The position numbers were made by a program, and so were the translations under genes. The notes below the pieces were generated by a model. That model saw nothing but the letters and a program-made list of their open reading frames with translations, was not told where the DNA came from and did not search any database. DNA of 64,000 nt from Chelativorans alearensis (GTDB lineage Bacteria > Pseudomonadota > Alphaproteobacteria > Rhizobiales > Rhizobiaceae). The stretch spans positions 186,001 through 250,000 of the forward strand of contig NZ_WQNI01000013.1 in the NCBI RefSeq assembly GCF_010993735.1, written 5' to 3'. Shown piece after piece: positions 9,044-18,991 of this stretch; within the stretch, counting starts at the first letter, position 1; each line of letters starts with the position of its first letter.

Positions 9044-11384
9044 TTCTCCGCATCGCCGCCCACACCTTCTGCGGTGTTGCCGGCATGCTCAGGTCGTTGT
9101 TGCCGATCGCGTCCGTTATCGCGTTGATGATCGCCGGCGGGGAGCCGATGGCACCGGCCTCGCCGCACCCCTTGACGCCGAGCGGATTGCCAGGGCACGG
9201 GGTGTTGGTGGTCGATACCTGGAATGACGGAAGGTCGCCGGCGCGCGGCATGGTGTAGTCCATGTAGGAGGCGGTGACGAGCTGGCCCGAGGTCGGATCG
9301 TAATGGCAGCCCTCCAGAAGCGCCTGGCCGATGCCCTGCGCCAGCCCACCATGCACCTGCCCTTCGACGATCAGCGGATTGATGATGTTGCCGAAGTCGT
9401 CCGACGCCACGAACTGCACGACGTCGGTGTGCCCGGTCTCCGGGTCCACCTCGACTTCGGCGATGTAGCAGCCGGCGGGGAAGGTGAAGTTGGTCGGGTC
9501 GTAGAAGGCGCCCTCCTTCAGGCCGGGCTCCATGCCCTCCGGCAGGTTGTGCGCCGTATAAGCGGCGAGCGCCACCTGGAACCATGGCAGGGTCCGGTCC
9601 GTGCCGGCGACCTTTGCCTCGCCGTTTTCGATGACGATGTCGCTCTCGTCAGCCTCCAGAAGGTGGGCGGCGATCTTCTTCGCCTTGGCCTCGACCTTGT
9701 CGAGCGCCTTGACGATGGCGCTGGCGCCGACAGCGCCGGAGCGCGAGCCGTAGGTGCCCATGCCCATCTGCACCTTGTCCGTGTCGCCGTGGACGATGGA
9801 GACCTGCTCGAGCGGCACGCCGAAACGTGAGGCCACCACCTGGGCGAAGGTGGTCTCGTGGCCCTGGCCGTGGCTGTGCGAGCCCGTCAGCACCTCGATC
9901 GTGCCGGCGGCGTTTACCCGCACTTCGGCCGACTCCCAGAGACCCACGCCGGCGCCGAGGCTGCCAACCGCCTGGGAGGGCGCGATGCCGCAGGCCTCGA
10001 TGTAGCAACTCATGCCGATGCCGCGTAATTTGCCCCTTTTCTTCGCCTCGTCGCGGCGGGCGGGGAAGCCGGCATAGTCGGCCTCGCGCATGGCGGCATC
10101 CAGCGAGGCTTCATAATCGCCCGCGTCATAATTCATGATGACGGGGGTCTGGTAGGGGAACTCGCGGATGAAGTTCTTGCGGCGCAGATCGGCTGGGGAG
10201 ACGCCCAGCTCGCGCGCCGCCGTCTCCACCGTGCGTTCGAGCAGATAGGTGGCCTCCGGCCGGCCGGCGCCGCGATAGGCGTCCACCGGTGCGGTGTTGG
10301 TGTAGACCGCCCGCACGTTGCAGTGGATCGCCGGGATGGCGTACTGCCCGGAAAGCAAGGTGGCATAGAGATAGGTGGGCACGCAGGAGGAGAAGAGCGA
10401 CATGTAGCCGCCAAAATTGGCGATGGTGTCGACCTTCAACGCGACCATACGGTTGTCGGCGTCGAAGCCGAGCGAAACCTCCGTGTGATGATCACGGCCA
10501 TGGGCGTCGGTGAGGAAGCTCTCTGTACGGTCGGCGACCCATTTGACCGGCACGCCGGTCTTCTTGGAGGCCCACAGGCAGACGATCTCCTCCGGGTAGA
10601 CGTATATCTTGGAGCCGAAGCCGCCGCCGACGTCCGGCGCGATGACGCGCAGCTTGTTCTCCGGCGCGACATTGTAGAAAGCGCTCATGACGAGGCGGGC
10701 CACGTGCGGGTTCTGGCTGGTGGTCCACAGGGTGAAGTGGTCCTCCGCCTTATCGTAGTGGCCGAGGGCGGCGCGCGGCTCCATCGCGTTGGGCACGAGG
10801 CGGTTGTTGACGAGCTTCATACGCGTCACATGGGCGGCGCCATCGAGCGCCTGGTCGACGGCGGAGGCGTCGCCGATCTCCCAGTCGTAGATGAGGTTGT
10901 TCTCGGCCTCGGGGTGGAGCTGCGGCGCGCCCTTCTCCAGCGCCTTGACCGCGTCGGTGACGGCCGGCATCTCCTCATAGTCGATCTCGACCGCCTCGGC
11001 GGCGTCGCGCGCCTGGCCCCTTGTTTCAGCCACGACGACGGCAACCGCCTCGCCCACATAGCGCACGCGGTCTGTGGCGAGCCCCGAATAGGCGCCCATC
11101 TTCATCGGCGTACCGTCCTTGGAATGGATCATCCAGCCGCAGATCAAGTTGCCGATGCCGTCGGTCTTTAACTCGGCGCCCGTCAGCACGCCGATGATGC
11201 CGGGCATGGCCTTGGCTTTCTTGGTGTCGATGCTCTTGATCGCCGCGTGCGCGTGCGGGCTGCGCACGAAGACGGCGTGTTTCATGCCGGGCACCACCAT
11301 GTCGTCCACATAGCGGCCGAGGCCGGTTAGGAACCGCTTGTCTTCCTTGCGCGCCACTCTGGCGCCGATGCCTTCGATACCCAT
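9036..11384 (-). CDS. coxL: Large molybdopterin-binding subunit, form II CO dehydrogenase-like
   Basis: Catalytic Mo subunit (782 residues) of the xanthine oxidase superfamily. The diagnostic active-site loop reads AYRGAGR near residue 370: this is the form II motif, whereas true aerobic CODH (form I) has AYxCSFR with a catalytic cysteine. Other family landmarks are [10 protein letters not shown] near 250, [11 protein letters not shown] in the molybdopterin region, and a late [15 protein letters not shown] whose Glu matches the conserved catalytic base. Form II enzymes act on largely unidentified heterocycles or aldehydes, so the cox name denotes family, not CO oxidation. It needs MCD cofactor and dedicated maturases; none is in the window. 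Confidence 0.92.
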   Translation of the reverse strand: MGIEGIGARVARKEDKRFLTGLGRYVDDMVVPGMKHAVFVRSPHAHAAIKSIDTKKAKAMPGIIGVLTGAELKTDGIGNLICGWMIHSKDGTPMKMGAYSGLATDRVRYVGEAVAVVVAETRGQARDAAEAVEIDYEEMPAVTDAVKALEKGAPQLHPEAENNLIYDWEIGDASAVDQALDGAAHVTRMKLVNNRLVPNAMEPRAALGHYDKAEDHFTLWTTSQNPHVARLVMSAFYNVAPENKLRVIAPDVGGGFGSKIYVYPEEIVCLWASKKTGVPVKWVADRTESFLTDAHGRDHHTEVSLGFDADNRMVALKVDTIANFGGYMSLFSSCVPTYLYATLLSGQYAIPAIHCNVRAVYTNTAPVDAYRGAGRPEATYLLERTVETAARELGVSPADLRRKNFIREFPYQTPVIMNYDAGDYEASLDAAMREADYAGFPARRDEAKKRGKLRGIGMSCYIEACGIAPSQAVGSLGAGVGLWESAEVRVNAAGTIEVLTGSHSHGQGHETTFAQVVASRFGVPLEQVSIVHGDTDKVQMGMGTYGSRSGAVGASAIVKALDKVEAKAKKIAAHLLEADESDIVIENGEAKVAGTDRTLPWFQVALAAYTAHNLPEGMEPGLKEGAFYDPTNFTFPAGCYIAEVEVDPETGHTDVVQFVASDDFGNIINPLIVEGQVHGGLAQGIGQALLEGCHYDPTSGQLVTASYMDYTMPRAGDLPSFQVSTTNTPCPGNPLGVKGCGEAGAIGSPPAIINAITDAIGNNDLSMPATPQKVWAAMRRNQ

Positions 11385-11418
11385 GACGTTCCTCCTCCGT
11401 CGGAATGGGAATAGCGAG

Positions 11419-11506
11419 GTAGTGAGTAGTGAAAGACAACGCTCTTGGAGAGCTTCAGTCTCCGGCTTGGCGCCGTTCGCTTCTATTCACCACTCACCAT
11501 TCACTT
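11419..11506. repeat. Short GTAGTGA repeat pair with inverted counterpart after coxS
   Basis: Two exact GTAGTGA units (11419-11432) are followed about 50 bp later by TATTCACCACTCACCATTCAC-like sequence (11484-11506), ending three bases before the coxS stop codon (11509-11511). This repeats the architecture at 8932-9043 in shorter form, again at an intercistronic position of the same operon. Confidence 0.65.
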
Positions 11507-11508
11507 CC

Positions 11509-11994
<486 letters not shown>

Positions 11995-12131
11995 GGGTCC
12001 CTCCTCAGGTCGGTCGTTGCCGTGATGCATCCGCCCACCACGGACGGTGGGTCATACCGACAGCTTAGCGCAGGCTGCGGGAGAGTCCATGACCATTTCG
12101 GAGGGGACGGAGCCATCTTGCAAAGCAGCGC

Positions 12132-12147
12132 AAGATCACTTGATCTT
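12132..12147. promoter_or_regulatory. Palindrome AAGATCA-CT-TGATCTT, operator candidate
   Basis: A perfect 7-bp inverted repeat with a 2-bp spacer in the divergent space between coxS (138 bp away) and tRNA-Thr (57 bp away). Size and symmetry fit a dimeric helix-turn-helix regulator. It overlaps the suggested -35 of the tRNA. No regulator gene lies next to it, so the partner is unknown. Confidence 0.35.
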
Positions 12148-12168
12148 CGCCGGCGATGCGGGTATCAG
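12140..12168 (+). promoter_or_regulatory. Possible sigma-70 promoter of tRNA-Thr
   Basis: TTGATC (12140-12145), a 17-bp spacer and TATCAG (12163-12168) would start transcription about 30 bases before the mature tRNA. The match to consensus is only fair; it is the best candidate in the leader. Confidence 0.3.
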
Positions 12169-12204
12169 GCGTCACGCATGGGATGCCGGCGCCAGCCGGC
12201 CTCA

Positions 12205-12280
12205 GCCGCTTTAGCTCAGTTGGTAGAGCATCGCATTCGTAATGCGGAGGTCGTCAGTTCGAGTCTGACAAGCGGCACCA
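12205..12280 (+). tRNA. tRNA-Thr (anticodon CGT)
   Basis: A 76-nt cloverleaf: acceptor GCCGCTT pairs with AAGCGGC, the D arm has AGCTCAGTTGGTAGAGC, the anticodon stem-loop has CGCA-TTCGTAA-TGCG with anticodon CGT at 12238-12240, the T arm is GTCAG-TTCGAGT-CTGAC, the discriminator is A, and CCA is encoded. CGT reads ACG threonine codons. A weak GC hairpin (12299-12314) followed by CTGTTT may terminate it. Confidence 0.97.
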
Positions 12281-12750
12281 CCTTACGCCTTCGGCTTCGG
12301 GTGGCGGGTCACCCCTGTTTCGAGGCGCTGGGTTTGGCTGCCTCTCTTCTTTTCTCCTTTAGAAACCATCGTCTCCGCCGTCGGCCGCTGCACGGCGCTT
12401 GCTGCTTTCCAGGCGCAACTTTGCACGGCGCGGGCAAGCGGGGCGGCAATTTTATTGCTTGTGCCGGCACGCCGTGGTCCGCTTGTTGCTGCTTATTGTT
12501 TAGACAGGAATCTGTTTGACGTGCGCGTCATTTCGATGCCTAATCAGGCCTCCAACCAGGCTCGTTAAACGCGTTGCCTTCGGCGATATCCAGCCATGCT
12601 GTGTCGAACCGGAAGGGGGGAAGAAAAACGTCTATCCGCTTTTTCGACTGACAGGCGTCACGCAAATTTTCTCTTCCAGACGAAGCTGCGCTCGCGACCG
12701 AGCCAAATCAACAAACAATCGCGAAACGCGAAAAGATGGGAGTATTGAGT
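12281..12750. other. Intergenic region between tRNA-Thr and oppA
   Basis: About 470 bp without a supported gene. It starts with a weak GGGTG/CACCC hairpin (12299-12314) that could end the tRNA transcript. The last 150 bp are more A/T-rich than their surroundings and should carry the oppA promoter and leader, but I could not pick a convincing -35/-10 pair. A GGGAG ribosome-binding site lies at 12738-12742. Confidence 0.5.
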
Positions 12751-14355
12751 ATGCTGAAACTTGCAGTTGTCCGGCCACTTCTGGCCGGCGCGCTGGCGGC
12801 CGCGGGTGTGGTCGCCGGGGCAAACATGGCGCTGGCTGAAACGACCTATATCCGCGGAAACGACGGCGATCCGGAAACGCTGGACCAGCACAAGACCTCG
12901 ACCGTGGCCGAGGCCCACCTTTTCCGTGACCTCTACGAGGGGCTCGTAATCAACGACAGCAAGGCCGATGTCATTCCCGGCGCCGCGGAGAGCTGGGAAG
13001 TCTCCGACGACGGCCTGACCTACACCTTTAAACTGCGCGACGACGCGACATGGTCGAACGGCGACACGGTCACGGCGGAGGATTTCGTCTTTTCCTTCCA
13101 GCGCATCATGACGCCGGAGACAGGTGCGAAATACGCCAACATCCTCTTTCCCATCAAGAACGCCGAGAAGATCAACAAGGGCGAGATGGAACCCACCGAA
13201 CTCGGCGCCAGGGCGATCGACGAGAAGACGTTGGAGATCACGCTAGAGCAGCCGACCCCCTATTTCATCGAGCTCCTGACCCATCAGACCGGTTTGCCGG
13301 TGCACAAGGCGAGCGTCGAGGAACACGGAAGCGATTTCGTGACGCCGGAAAACATGGTGACCAACGGCGCCTACACCCTCGTCTCCTTCACGCCCGGCGA
13401 CAAGATCGTGATGGAGAAGAACCCGGAATTCCGCGAATCCGACAGCGCCGCCATCGATCGTATCGAATATCTGCCGATCGAGGACCGCGCCACCTGTGTG
13501 CGCCGCTTCGAGGCGGGTGAGGTGCATAGCTGCTCCGACCTGCCCACCGAGCAGATCACCTCGCTGAAAGAGCGCCTGGGCGACCAAGTCCGCATCGCGC
13601 CCTACCTCGGCACCTACTACTTCGCGCTCAACACCGAAAAAGAAGCGCTGAAGGATCCCAAAGTGCGGCAGGCGCTCGCGATGGTCATCGACCGCGAATT
13701 CCTGGCCGAGGAGATCTGGGCCGGCGCCATGCTTCCCGCCTATTCCCTGGTGCCTCCCGGCATCGGCAACTACGAAGGCGGCGGCGCCACGGTCGAATGG
13801 GCGGAAATGTCCCCGCTCGACCGAGAGGACCAGGCGATCGCGCTGATGGAGGAAGCCGGCTACGGCCCCGACAATCCGCTGACGCTGGAAATCTCCTACA
13901 ACAACTCGGAGAACCACAAGAACACCTCGACGGCCATCGCCGATATGTGGAAGCCACTGGGGGTCAATGTCACCTTCAACGTGCGTGACCTCTCGGCGCA
14001 CTATGCGACGCTGCGGGATACCAGCGACTACGAGGTGGCGCGCGCAGGCTGGATCGGCGATTATTCCGACCCGCAGAACTTCCTGTTCCTGGTGGAGAGC
14101 GACAATACGGGCTTCAACTACGCCAAGTACAAGAACCCCGAATACGACGCCTTGATGGACCAGGCGGCGGCGGAAGGCGATCTTGAGAAGCGGGCCGAGA
14201 TCCTTCGTCAGGCGGAGACCGTGTTCCTGCGTGACATGCCCTTCGTTCCGCTGCTCTTCTACTCGTCCCTCTCGCTGGTCTCGCCCAAGCTGCAGGGCTG
14301 GGAGGACAATATTCGGAACGTTCATCCCACGCGCTTTATGAGCCTCTCCGAATAA
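12751..14355 (+). CDS. oppA: Peptide ABC transporter substrate-binding protein (OppA/DppA family 5)
   Basis: Periplasmic peptide-binding lipid-free receptor, 534 residues. A Sec signal peptide (MLKLAVVRP, then hydrophobic LLAGALAAAGVVAG, ending ALA before ETTYI) is followed by the SBP family 5 core, with LVPGAAESWEVSDDGLTYTF-like sequence and WSNGDTVTAEDFVFSFQR typical of OppA. An upstream in-frame ATG at 12736 exists, but ATG 12751 has GGGAG at eight-base spacing and gives a clean signal peptide. First gene of a four-gene opp operon; a strong hairpin lies directly downstream. Closest in style to OppA/MppA, which also bind murein tripeptide, but ligand specificity cannot be read here. Confidence 0.92.
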   Translation: MLKLAVVRPLLAGALAAAGVVAGANMALAETTYIRGNDGDPETLDQHKTSTVAEAHLFRDLYEGLVINDSKADVIPGAAESWEVSDDGLTYTFKLRDDATWSNGDTVTAEDFVFSFQRIMTPETGAKYANILFPIKNAEKINKGEMEPTELGARAIDEKTLEITLEQPTPYFIELLTHQTGLPVHKASVEEHGSDFVTPENMVTNGAYTLVSFTPGDKIVMEKNPEFRESDSAAIDRIEYLPIEDRATCVRRFEAGEVHSCSDLPTEQITSLKERLGDQVRIAPYLGTYYFALNTEKEALKDPKVRQALAMVIDREFLAEEIWAGAMLPAYSLVPPGIGNYEGGGATVEWAEMSPLDREDQAIALMEEAGYGPDNPLTLEISYNNSENHKNTSTAIADMWKPLGVNVTFNVRDLSAHYATLRDTSDYEVARAGWIGDYSDPQNFLFLVESDNTGFNYAKYKNPEYDALMDQAAAEGDLEKRAEILRQAETVFLRDMPFVPLLFYSSLSLVSPKLQGWEDNIRNVHPTRFMSLSE

Positions 14356-14366
14356 CGTCGCGTTTG

Positions 14367-14401
14367 GCGGCTGCGCGCTTTCCACGTATGCGCGCAGCCG
14401 C
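14367..14401 (+). other. Perfect 12-bp intercistronic hairpin after oppA
   Basis: GCGGCTGCGCGC (14367-14378) pairs exactly with GCGCGCAGCCGC (14390-14401) around an 11-nt loop, starting 11 bases after the oppA stop and ending 30 bases before oppB. There is no T-run, so it more likely protects the oppA 3' end or attenuates read-through than terminates fully. An equivalent hairpin follows dppA. Confidence 0.75.
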
Positions 14402-14431
14402 TGCGTGCACAGTCGAGAGTTAGACAAGCCA

Positions 14432-15355
14432 ATGTTCGGCTATGTATTGCGTCGCCTGCTCGGGGCGATCCCGACGCTGTTTCTCGTCATAACCGCGTCC
14501 TTTTTCCTGATGCGTGTGGCCCCCGGCGGGCCCTTCGACCAGGAACGCGCACTCGAAGCGAAGGTGCTGGAGAACCTGAACCGGGTCTTCCATCTCGATC
14601 GCCCGGTGTGGGAACAGTATCTCTATTATCTCGGCAACCTGGCGCGCGGCGACCTGGGGCCTAGCTTCATCTACCGCGATTTCAGCGTGCAGCAACTGCT
14701 CGCGAACGGGCTGCCGGTGTCGATCCAGCTCGGCGGCCTGGCGCTTGTCGTGGCTCTCCTGGCGGGCTCCGTGCTCGGCACAATCGCCGCGCTCAGGCAG
14801 AATTCGTGGATAGACTACAGCGTGACGGCCGTGGCGACATTCGGCATCACGGTGCCCAATTTTGTCGTGGCGCCACTCCTGTCGCTGATCTTCGGCGTGT
14901 GGCTCAGCATGCTGCCGGCCGGCGGCTGGGGCGGCGGCAGCCCGCAGAACATGGTTCTGCCCGTCATCACGCTGGCGCTGCCGCAGGTGGCGATCGTCGC
15001 CCGCCTTATCCGCGGCTCGATGATCGAGGCACTCCGCTCCGACCACGTGCGGACGGCGCGTGCCTACGGCCTGCCGACGCGTATGATTGTCGGCGTCCAC
15101 GCGCTGCGCGCGGCCTGCCTGCCCGCGGTCTCCTATCTCGGACCTGCGGCGGCCGCGCTTCTGACCGGCTCGGTCGTGGTGGAGACGATCTTCGGCCTGC
15201 CGGGCATCGGCCGCTACTTCGTGCAAGGGGCGCTCAACCGCGACTACACGCTTGTGATGGGCACCGTCATCATCATCGCCGTCTTCGTGGTGGTCTTCAA
15301 TCTGATTGTCGACCTCCTCTATGCGGCGCTCGACCCAAGGGTGCGCTATGACTGA
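14432..15355 (+). CDS. oppB: Peptide ABC transporter permease OppB
   Basis: Inner-membrane permease of 307 residues with six predicted membrane segments. The N-terminus MFGYVLRRLLGAIPTLFLV is typical of OppB/DppB, and the EAA loop region reads RTARAYGLPTRMIVGVHALR. ATG 14432 is preferred to the 14405 frame opening because it gives the canonical N-terminus, although no strong ribosome-binding site is visible. It overlaps oppC by eight bases. Confidence 0.92.
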   Translation: MFGYVLRRLLGAIPTLFLVITASFFLMRVAPGGPFDQERALEAKVLENLNRVFHLDRPVWEQYLYYLGNLARGDLGPSFIYRDFSVQQLLANGLPVSIQLGGLALVVALLAGSVLGTIAALRQNSWIDYSVTAVATFGITVPNFVVAPLLSLIFGVWLSMLPAGGWGGGSPQNMVLPVITLALPQVAIVARLIRGSMIEALRSDHVRTARAYGLPTRMIVGVHALRAACLPAVSYLGPAAAALLTGSVVVETIFGLPGIGRYFVQGALNRDYTLVMGTVIIIAVFVVVFNLIVDLLYAALDPRVRYD

Positions 15356-16487
15356 TATCGCCACCAACACACCCGCGGCCATTATCGGCGAAGGCGTGAA
15401 AGGCCGCTCGCTGTGGGCCACCGCCTTCATGCGCCTGCGCCGCAACAAGGCGGCGATGGTAAGCCTCGGCATCCTCATCGTCTTCATCTTCGCCGGCCTG
15501 TTCGGGCCGATGCTGGCGCCGCATCACTACGCCAACGTCTATCCGAACTTCGTCAAGGTGCCGGCGAGCCTGGAGGCCTATCCGCGCGAGGACGAGATCC
15601 TGCCGGCGGCCGAAAGCGTCGCGGCGCGCATGCGGCTCGATATCGATGCGCTGACGATCGATGGCGGGACGCTGCGCGTGGAGGCATCCTCCAGCCGTGA
15701 AATCGACCCGCGCGTGACACGCTACCTCGACCGCTCGGACCTGTTCTCCAACGCCCGCATCGTCGAGCAGAGCGCGGACGGCCGGCACGTGACGATGGAA
15801 GCCGACGTGCACCGGCTACGCTTCATCTTCGGCACGGACGCCAATGGGCGCGACCTCTTCGCGCGCGTGCTCATCTCCATCCGCATCTCGCTGATGATCG
15901 GTGCGCTGGCGACGGGCGTGGCGCTCCTCATCGGCGTTGCATGGGGAGCGACGGCCGGGTTCCTCGGCGGGCGCATCGACAATATGATGATGCGGGTGGT
16001 CGACATCCTTTATGCGCTGCCCTTCACCTTCTTCGCCATCCTGCTGGTGGTCTTCTTCGGCCGCAACATCGTCCTGATGTTCATCGCCGTCGGCGCGGTG
16101 GAGTGGCTCGACATGGCGCGCATCGTGCGCGGGCAGACTATCTCGCTCAGAAGGCGCGAGTTCGTGCAGGCGGCCGAAGCGCTGGGGGTGAGTTCCGGCG
16201 GCATCCTGCGCCGCCACATCATCCCCAATACGTTGGGACCGGTCATCATCTATATGACGCTGCTCGTTCCCAAGGTGATCCTTCTGGAAAGCTTCCTTTC
16301 ATTCCTCGGGCTCGGCGTGCAGGAGCCGCTGACGAGCCTGGGCGTGCTGATCGCCGAGGGCGCACGCAACATGCGCGGCGCCGCCTACATGCTCCTCTAT
16401 CCCTCGCTGGCGCTCACCCTGCTTCTCTTCGCCCTCAACTTCCTTGGCGACGGACTGCGCGACGCGCTCGACCCGAAGGATCGCTGA
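15348..16487 (+). CDS. oppC: Peptide ABC transporter permease OppC with enlarged periplasmic segment
   Basis: Partner permease, 379 residues against about 300 for ordinary OppC/DppC. TM1 lies at roughly residues 36-56. Residues about 57-160 form an extra soluble segment before the conserved FGTDANGRDLFARV motif; canonical proteins have only about 30-40 residues there. The rest is standard, including the EAA loop QAAEALGVSSGGILRRHIIPN and the ending GDGLRDALDPKDR. ATG 15348 overlaps the end of oppB; the insert should face the periplasm and may contact OppA. Confidence 0.9.
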   Translation: MTDIATNTPAAIIGEGVKGRSLWATAFMRLRRNKAAMVSLGILIVFIFAGLFGPMLAPHHYANVYPNFVKVPASLEAYPREDEILPAAESVAARMRLDIDALTIDGGTLRVEASSSREIDPRVTRYLDRSDLFSNARIVEQSADGRHVTMEADVHRLRFIFGTDANGRDLFARVLISIRISLMIGALATGVALLIGVAWGATAGFLGGRIDNMMMRVVDILYALPFTFFAILLVVFFGRNIVLMFIAVGAVEWLDMARIVRGQTISLRRREFVQAAEALGVSSGGILRRHIIPNTLGPVIIYMTLLVPKVILLESFLSFLGLGVQEPLTSLGVLIAEGARNMRGAAYMLLYPSLALTLLLFALNFLGDGLRDALDPKDR

Positions 16488-16488
16488 G

Positions 16489-18123
16489 ATGGAAAAGATG
16501 GCGGAAACGATCTTCGACATACGCGACATACGCGTCACCTTCGATACGCCGGACGGCGCGGTCGAGGCGGTGCGTGGGGTCGATATGCATGTGAAAGCCG
16601 GGGAGACGGTGGCCGTGGTGGGCGAATCCGGCTCGGGAAAAAGCCAGATCATGATGGCGGCGATGGGGCTTCTGGCCTCCAACGGCCGGGCCGAGGGCTC
16701 CGTCACCTATCGCGGGCAGGAACTGGTCGGCCTGCCGCGGGAGAAGCTCAATCGCGTCCGCGGCGCCAAGATCACCATGATCTTTCAAGAGCCTATGACC
16801 TCGCTCGACCCGCTCTACACCATCGAGCGGCAGATATCGGAGCCTCTGCGTGTGCATGGCGGGCTGTCGGCTTCCGCGGCGCGGAGACGGGCGCTGGAGC
16901 TTTTGAAGCTGGTGCACATCCCCGAGCCGGAGCGGCGGCTGAGGTCCTATCCGCATGAGTTGTCCGGCGGGCAGCGCCAGCGTGTGATGATCGCCATGGC
17001 GCTTGCCAACGGCCCGGATCTCTTGATCGCGGACGAGCCGACGACGGCGCTGGACGTGACGATCCAGGCCGAAATCCTGGGGCTCCTGGCTGAACTGCAA
17101 CACAAGCTCGGCATGGCGATCCTCTTCATCACCCACGATCTGACCATCGTCGAGGCCTTCGCCGACCGGGTGTATGTGATGCAGCACGGCAAGGTGGTGG
17201 AGGAAGGGGCGACGGAGCAGATTTTCAGCCGCCCCACGAAAGACTACACGAAAATGCTGCTGGCCGCCGAACCCGAGGGGCACAAGCCGCCGGTGCCGAA
17301 AAGCGCGCCGATCCTGCTCGACGCCGACAAGGTGTCGGTCACCTTCTTCGCCAGGGGCGGGCTGTTCTCACCCGGTTTCGCGCTGAAGGCGGTGCAGGAT
17401 GTGACGCTGAGCCTGAGGGCGGGCCAGACGGTGGGCATCGTCGGCGAGTCGGGCTCGGGAAAATCGACGCTTGGCCGGGCGCTGCTGCAATTGCTGCCGT
17501 CGGAAGGACGCGTCGTCTATCAGGGTGTGCCCATCCAGGGCTTCGACCGCGCGGCCATGCGGCCATACCGGCGGAACCTGCAGATGGTGTTCCAGGACCC
17601 GTACGGCAGCTTAAGCCCACGCATGACGGTGGGCGAGATCATCACCGAAGGGCTTCTGGTGCACGAGCCGGGGCTTTCGGCCGGCCAGCGCGTGGAGCAG
17701 GCGATGGAGGCACTCAAGGAGGTGGGGCTGGACCCGGCCATGCGCAACCGCTTCCCGCACGAGTTCTCCGGCGGCCAGCGCCAGCGCATCGCGATTGCCC
17801 GTGCCGTGGTGCTGAAGCCGACGGTGATCGTTCTGGACGAACCGACCTCGGCGCTCGACCGGTCGGTACAGAAGCAGATCATCACGCTCCTGCGGCGCAT
17901 CCAGCGAAGCCACAACCTGTCCTTCATCTTCATCAGCCACGACCTGGCCGTGGTGAAGGCATTGGCCGACTACACCATCGTCATGAAGTCCGGCCGGGTG
18001 GTGGAGGAGGGCTTGACGGACGAGGTCTTCGAGCGCCCCAGGAGCGACTATACGCGCGATCTCATGGAGGCGGCCTTCAACCTGAGGCAGGTGCTGAGCC
18101 GGCAAGCGGAGGCGCGGGCGTAG
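16489..18123 (+). CDS. oppDF: Fused peptide ABC transporter ATPases (OppD-OppF in one chain)
   Basis: A 544-residue protein containing two full ABC ATPase domains. The first (about residues 6-260) has Walker A GESGSGKS, signature [12 protein letters not shown] and DEPTTALDV; the second (about 280-535) has [21 protein letters not shown] and DEPTSALDR. The linker includes a short proline-containing stretch. The fusion gives the heterodimeric ATPase from one gene. ATG 16489 lies one base after the oppC stop; a second ATG at 16498 is possible. It converges on dppF with 40 bp between. Confidence 0.93.
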   Translation: MEKMAETIFDIRDIRVTFDTPDGAVEAVRGVDMHVKAGETVAVVGESGSGKSQIMMAAMGLLASNGRAEGSVTYRGQELVGLPREKLNRVRGAKITMIFQEPMTSLDPLYTIERQISEPLRVHGGLSASAARRRALELLKLVHIPEPERRLRSYPHELSGGQRQRVMIAMALANGPDLLIADEPTTALDVTIQAEILGLLAELQHKLGMAILFITHDLTIVEAFADRVYVMQHGKVVEEGATEQIFSRPTKDYTKMLLAAEPEGHKPPVPKSAPILLDADKVSVTFFARGGLFSPGFALKAVQDVTLSLRAGQTVGIVGESGSGKSTLGRALLQLLPSEGRVVYQGVPIQGFDRAAMRPYRRNLQMVFQDPYGSLSPRMTVGEIITEGLLVHEPGLSAGQRVEQAMEALKEVGLDPAMRNRFPHEFSGGQRQRIAIARAVVLKPTVIVLDEPTSALDRSVQKQIITLLRRIQRSHNLSFIFISHDLAVVKALADYTIVMKSGRVVEEGLTDEVFERPRSDYTRDLMEAAFNLRQVLSRQAEARA

Positions 18124-18163
18124 AGCCAAAGCAGCCCCAAAACGCCGTCGCCCGCCAGCCCGC

Positions 18164-18991
18164 TCAAGCCGCCTTCCTGGCGAGCCGCGCGCGGATGCTC
18201 TCGACATCGGCACGCGGCGTGGCGGCGAAGAGGGTCTTGGTGTAGTCGTGCCGGGGGTTGGAGAAGACCTCGTCGCGCGTGCCGTACTCCACCGCCTCCC
18301 CGAAATACATCACCATCACCTCGTCGGCGATGTAGCGCACGACCGAGAGGTCGTGGCTGATGAAGACGAAGGTGAGGCCGAACTCGTCCTGCAGGTCGGC
18401 CAAAAGGTTCAAGACCTGCGCCTGCACCGACAGGTCGAGGGCGGAGACCGGCTCGTCGAGCACGAGAAGCCGCGGGTTGAGCATGAGCGCGCGGGCAATC
18501 GCGATGCGCTGGCGCTGACCGCCGGAGAACATGTGCGGATAGCGGTTGAAGTGCTCGGGAGCGAGGCCGACCTTCTTGAGCATCTGCATGGCGCGCTCGC
18601 GCCGCTCGCCCACGGGAATGTTGGAATTGATGATGAGCGGCTCCATCAACACGTCGCCGATCTTCTGGCGCGGATTGAGCGAGCCGTAGGGGTTCTGGAA
18701 GACGATCTGCACCTTGCGGCGCAGTTCCGGCGTCAGCCCTTGTCTTAAGATGTCGACCTTTTCGCCGTCGATGAAAAGTTCGCCGGCGGTGGGCGCGTCG
18801 ATCATCGTGATCATGCGCGCCAGCGTCGACTTTCCGCAGCCGCTCTCGCCGACGATGGCCAGCGTCTTGCCCTTCTCGAGCTTGAAGCTGACGCCCTTCA
18901 CGGCGTGCACGGTGCGGCCCTGGCGGAAGAGACCGCCGCCGATGTGGTAGTCGCGGACGATGTCGCGGGTTTCCAGCACGATCTCGCTCAT
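18164..18991 (-). CDS. dppF: Dipeptide ABC transporter ATP-binding protein DppF
   Basis: Second ATPase of the minus-strand peptide transporter, 275 residues. Walker A GESGCGKST, Q-loop VFQNPYGSLNPR, signature [12 protein letters not shown] and Walker B LLVLDEPVSALDLS are intact, and the C-terminal oligopeptide-transporter extension is present (YTKTLFAATPRAD). ATG 18991 overlaps the dppD stop by four bases, indicating coupling. Confidence 0.93.
   Translation of the reverse strand: MSEIVLETRDIVRDYHIGGGLFRQGRTVHAVKGVSFKLEKGKTLAIVGESGCGKSTLARMITMIDAPTAGELFIDGEKVDILRQGLTPELRRKVQIVFQNPYGSLNPRQKIGDVLMEPLIINSNIPVGERRERAMQMLKKVGLAPEHFNRYPHMFSGGQRQRIAIARALMLNPRLLVLDEPVSALDLSVQAQVLNLLADLQDEFGLTFVFISHDLSVVRYIADEVMVMYFGEAVEYGTRDEVFSNPRHDYTKTLFAATPRADVESIRARLARKAA

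Noticed and set aside
9303-11171. Two plus-strand frames of 175 and 282 codons inside coxL
   Set aside because: Antisense to a clear molybdopterin subunit; no motif or ribosome-binding site.
9036-11384. True aerobic CO dehydrogenase (form I)
   Set aside because: The active-site loop is AYRGAGR, not AYxCSFR, and the gene order is S-L-M.
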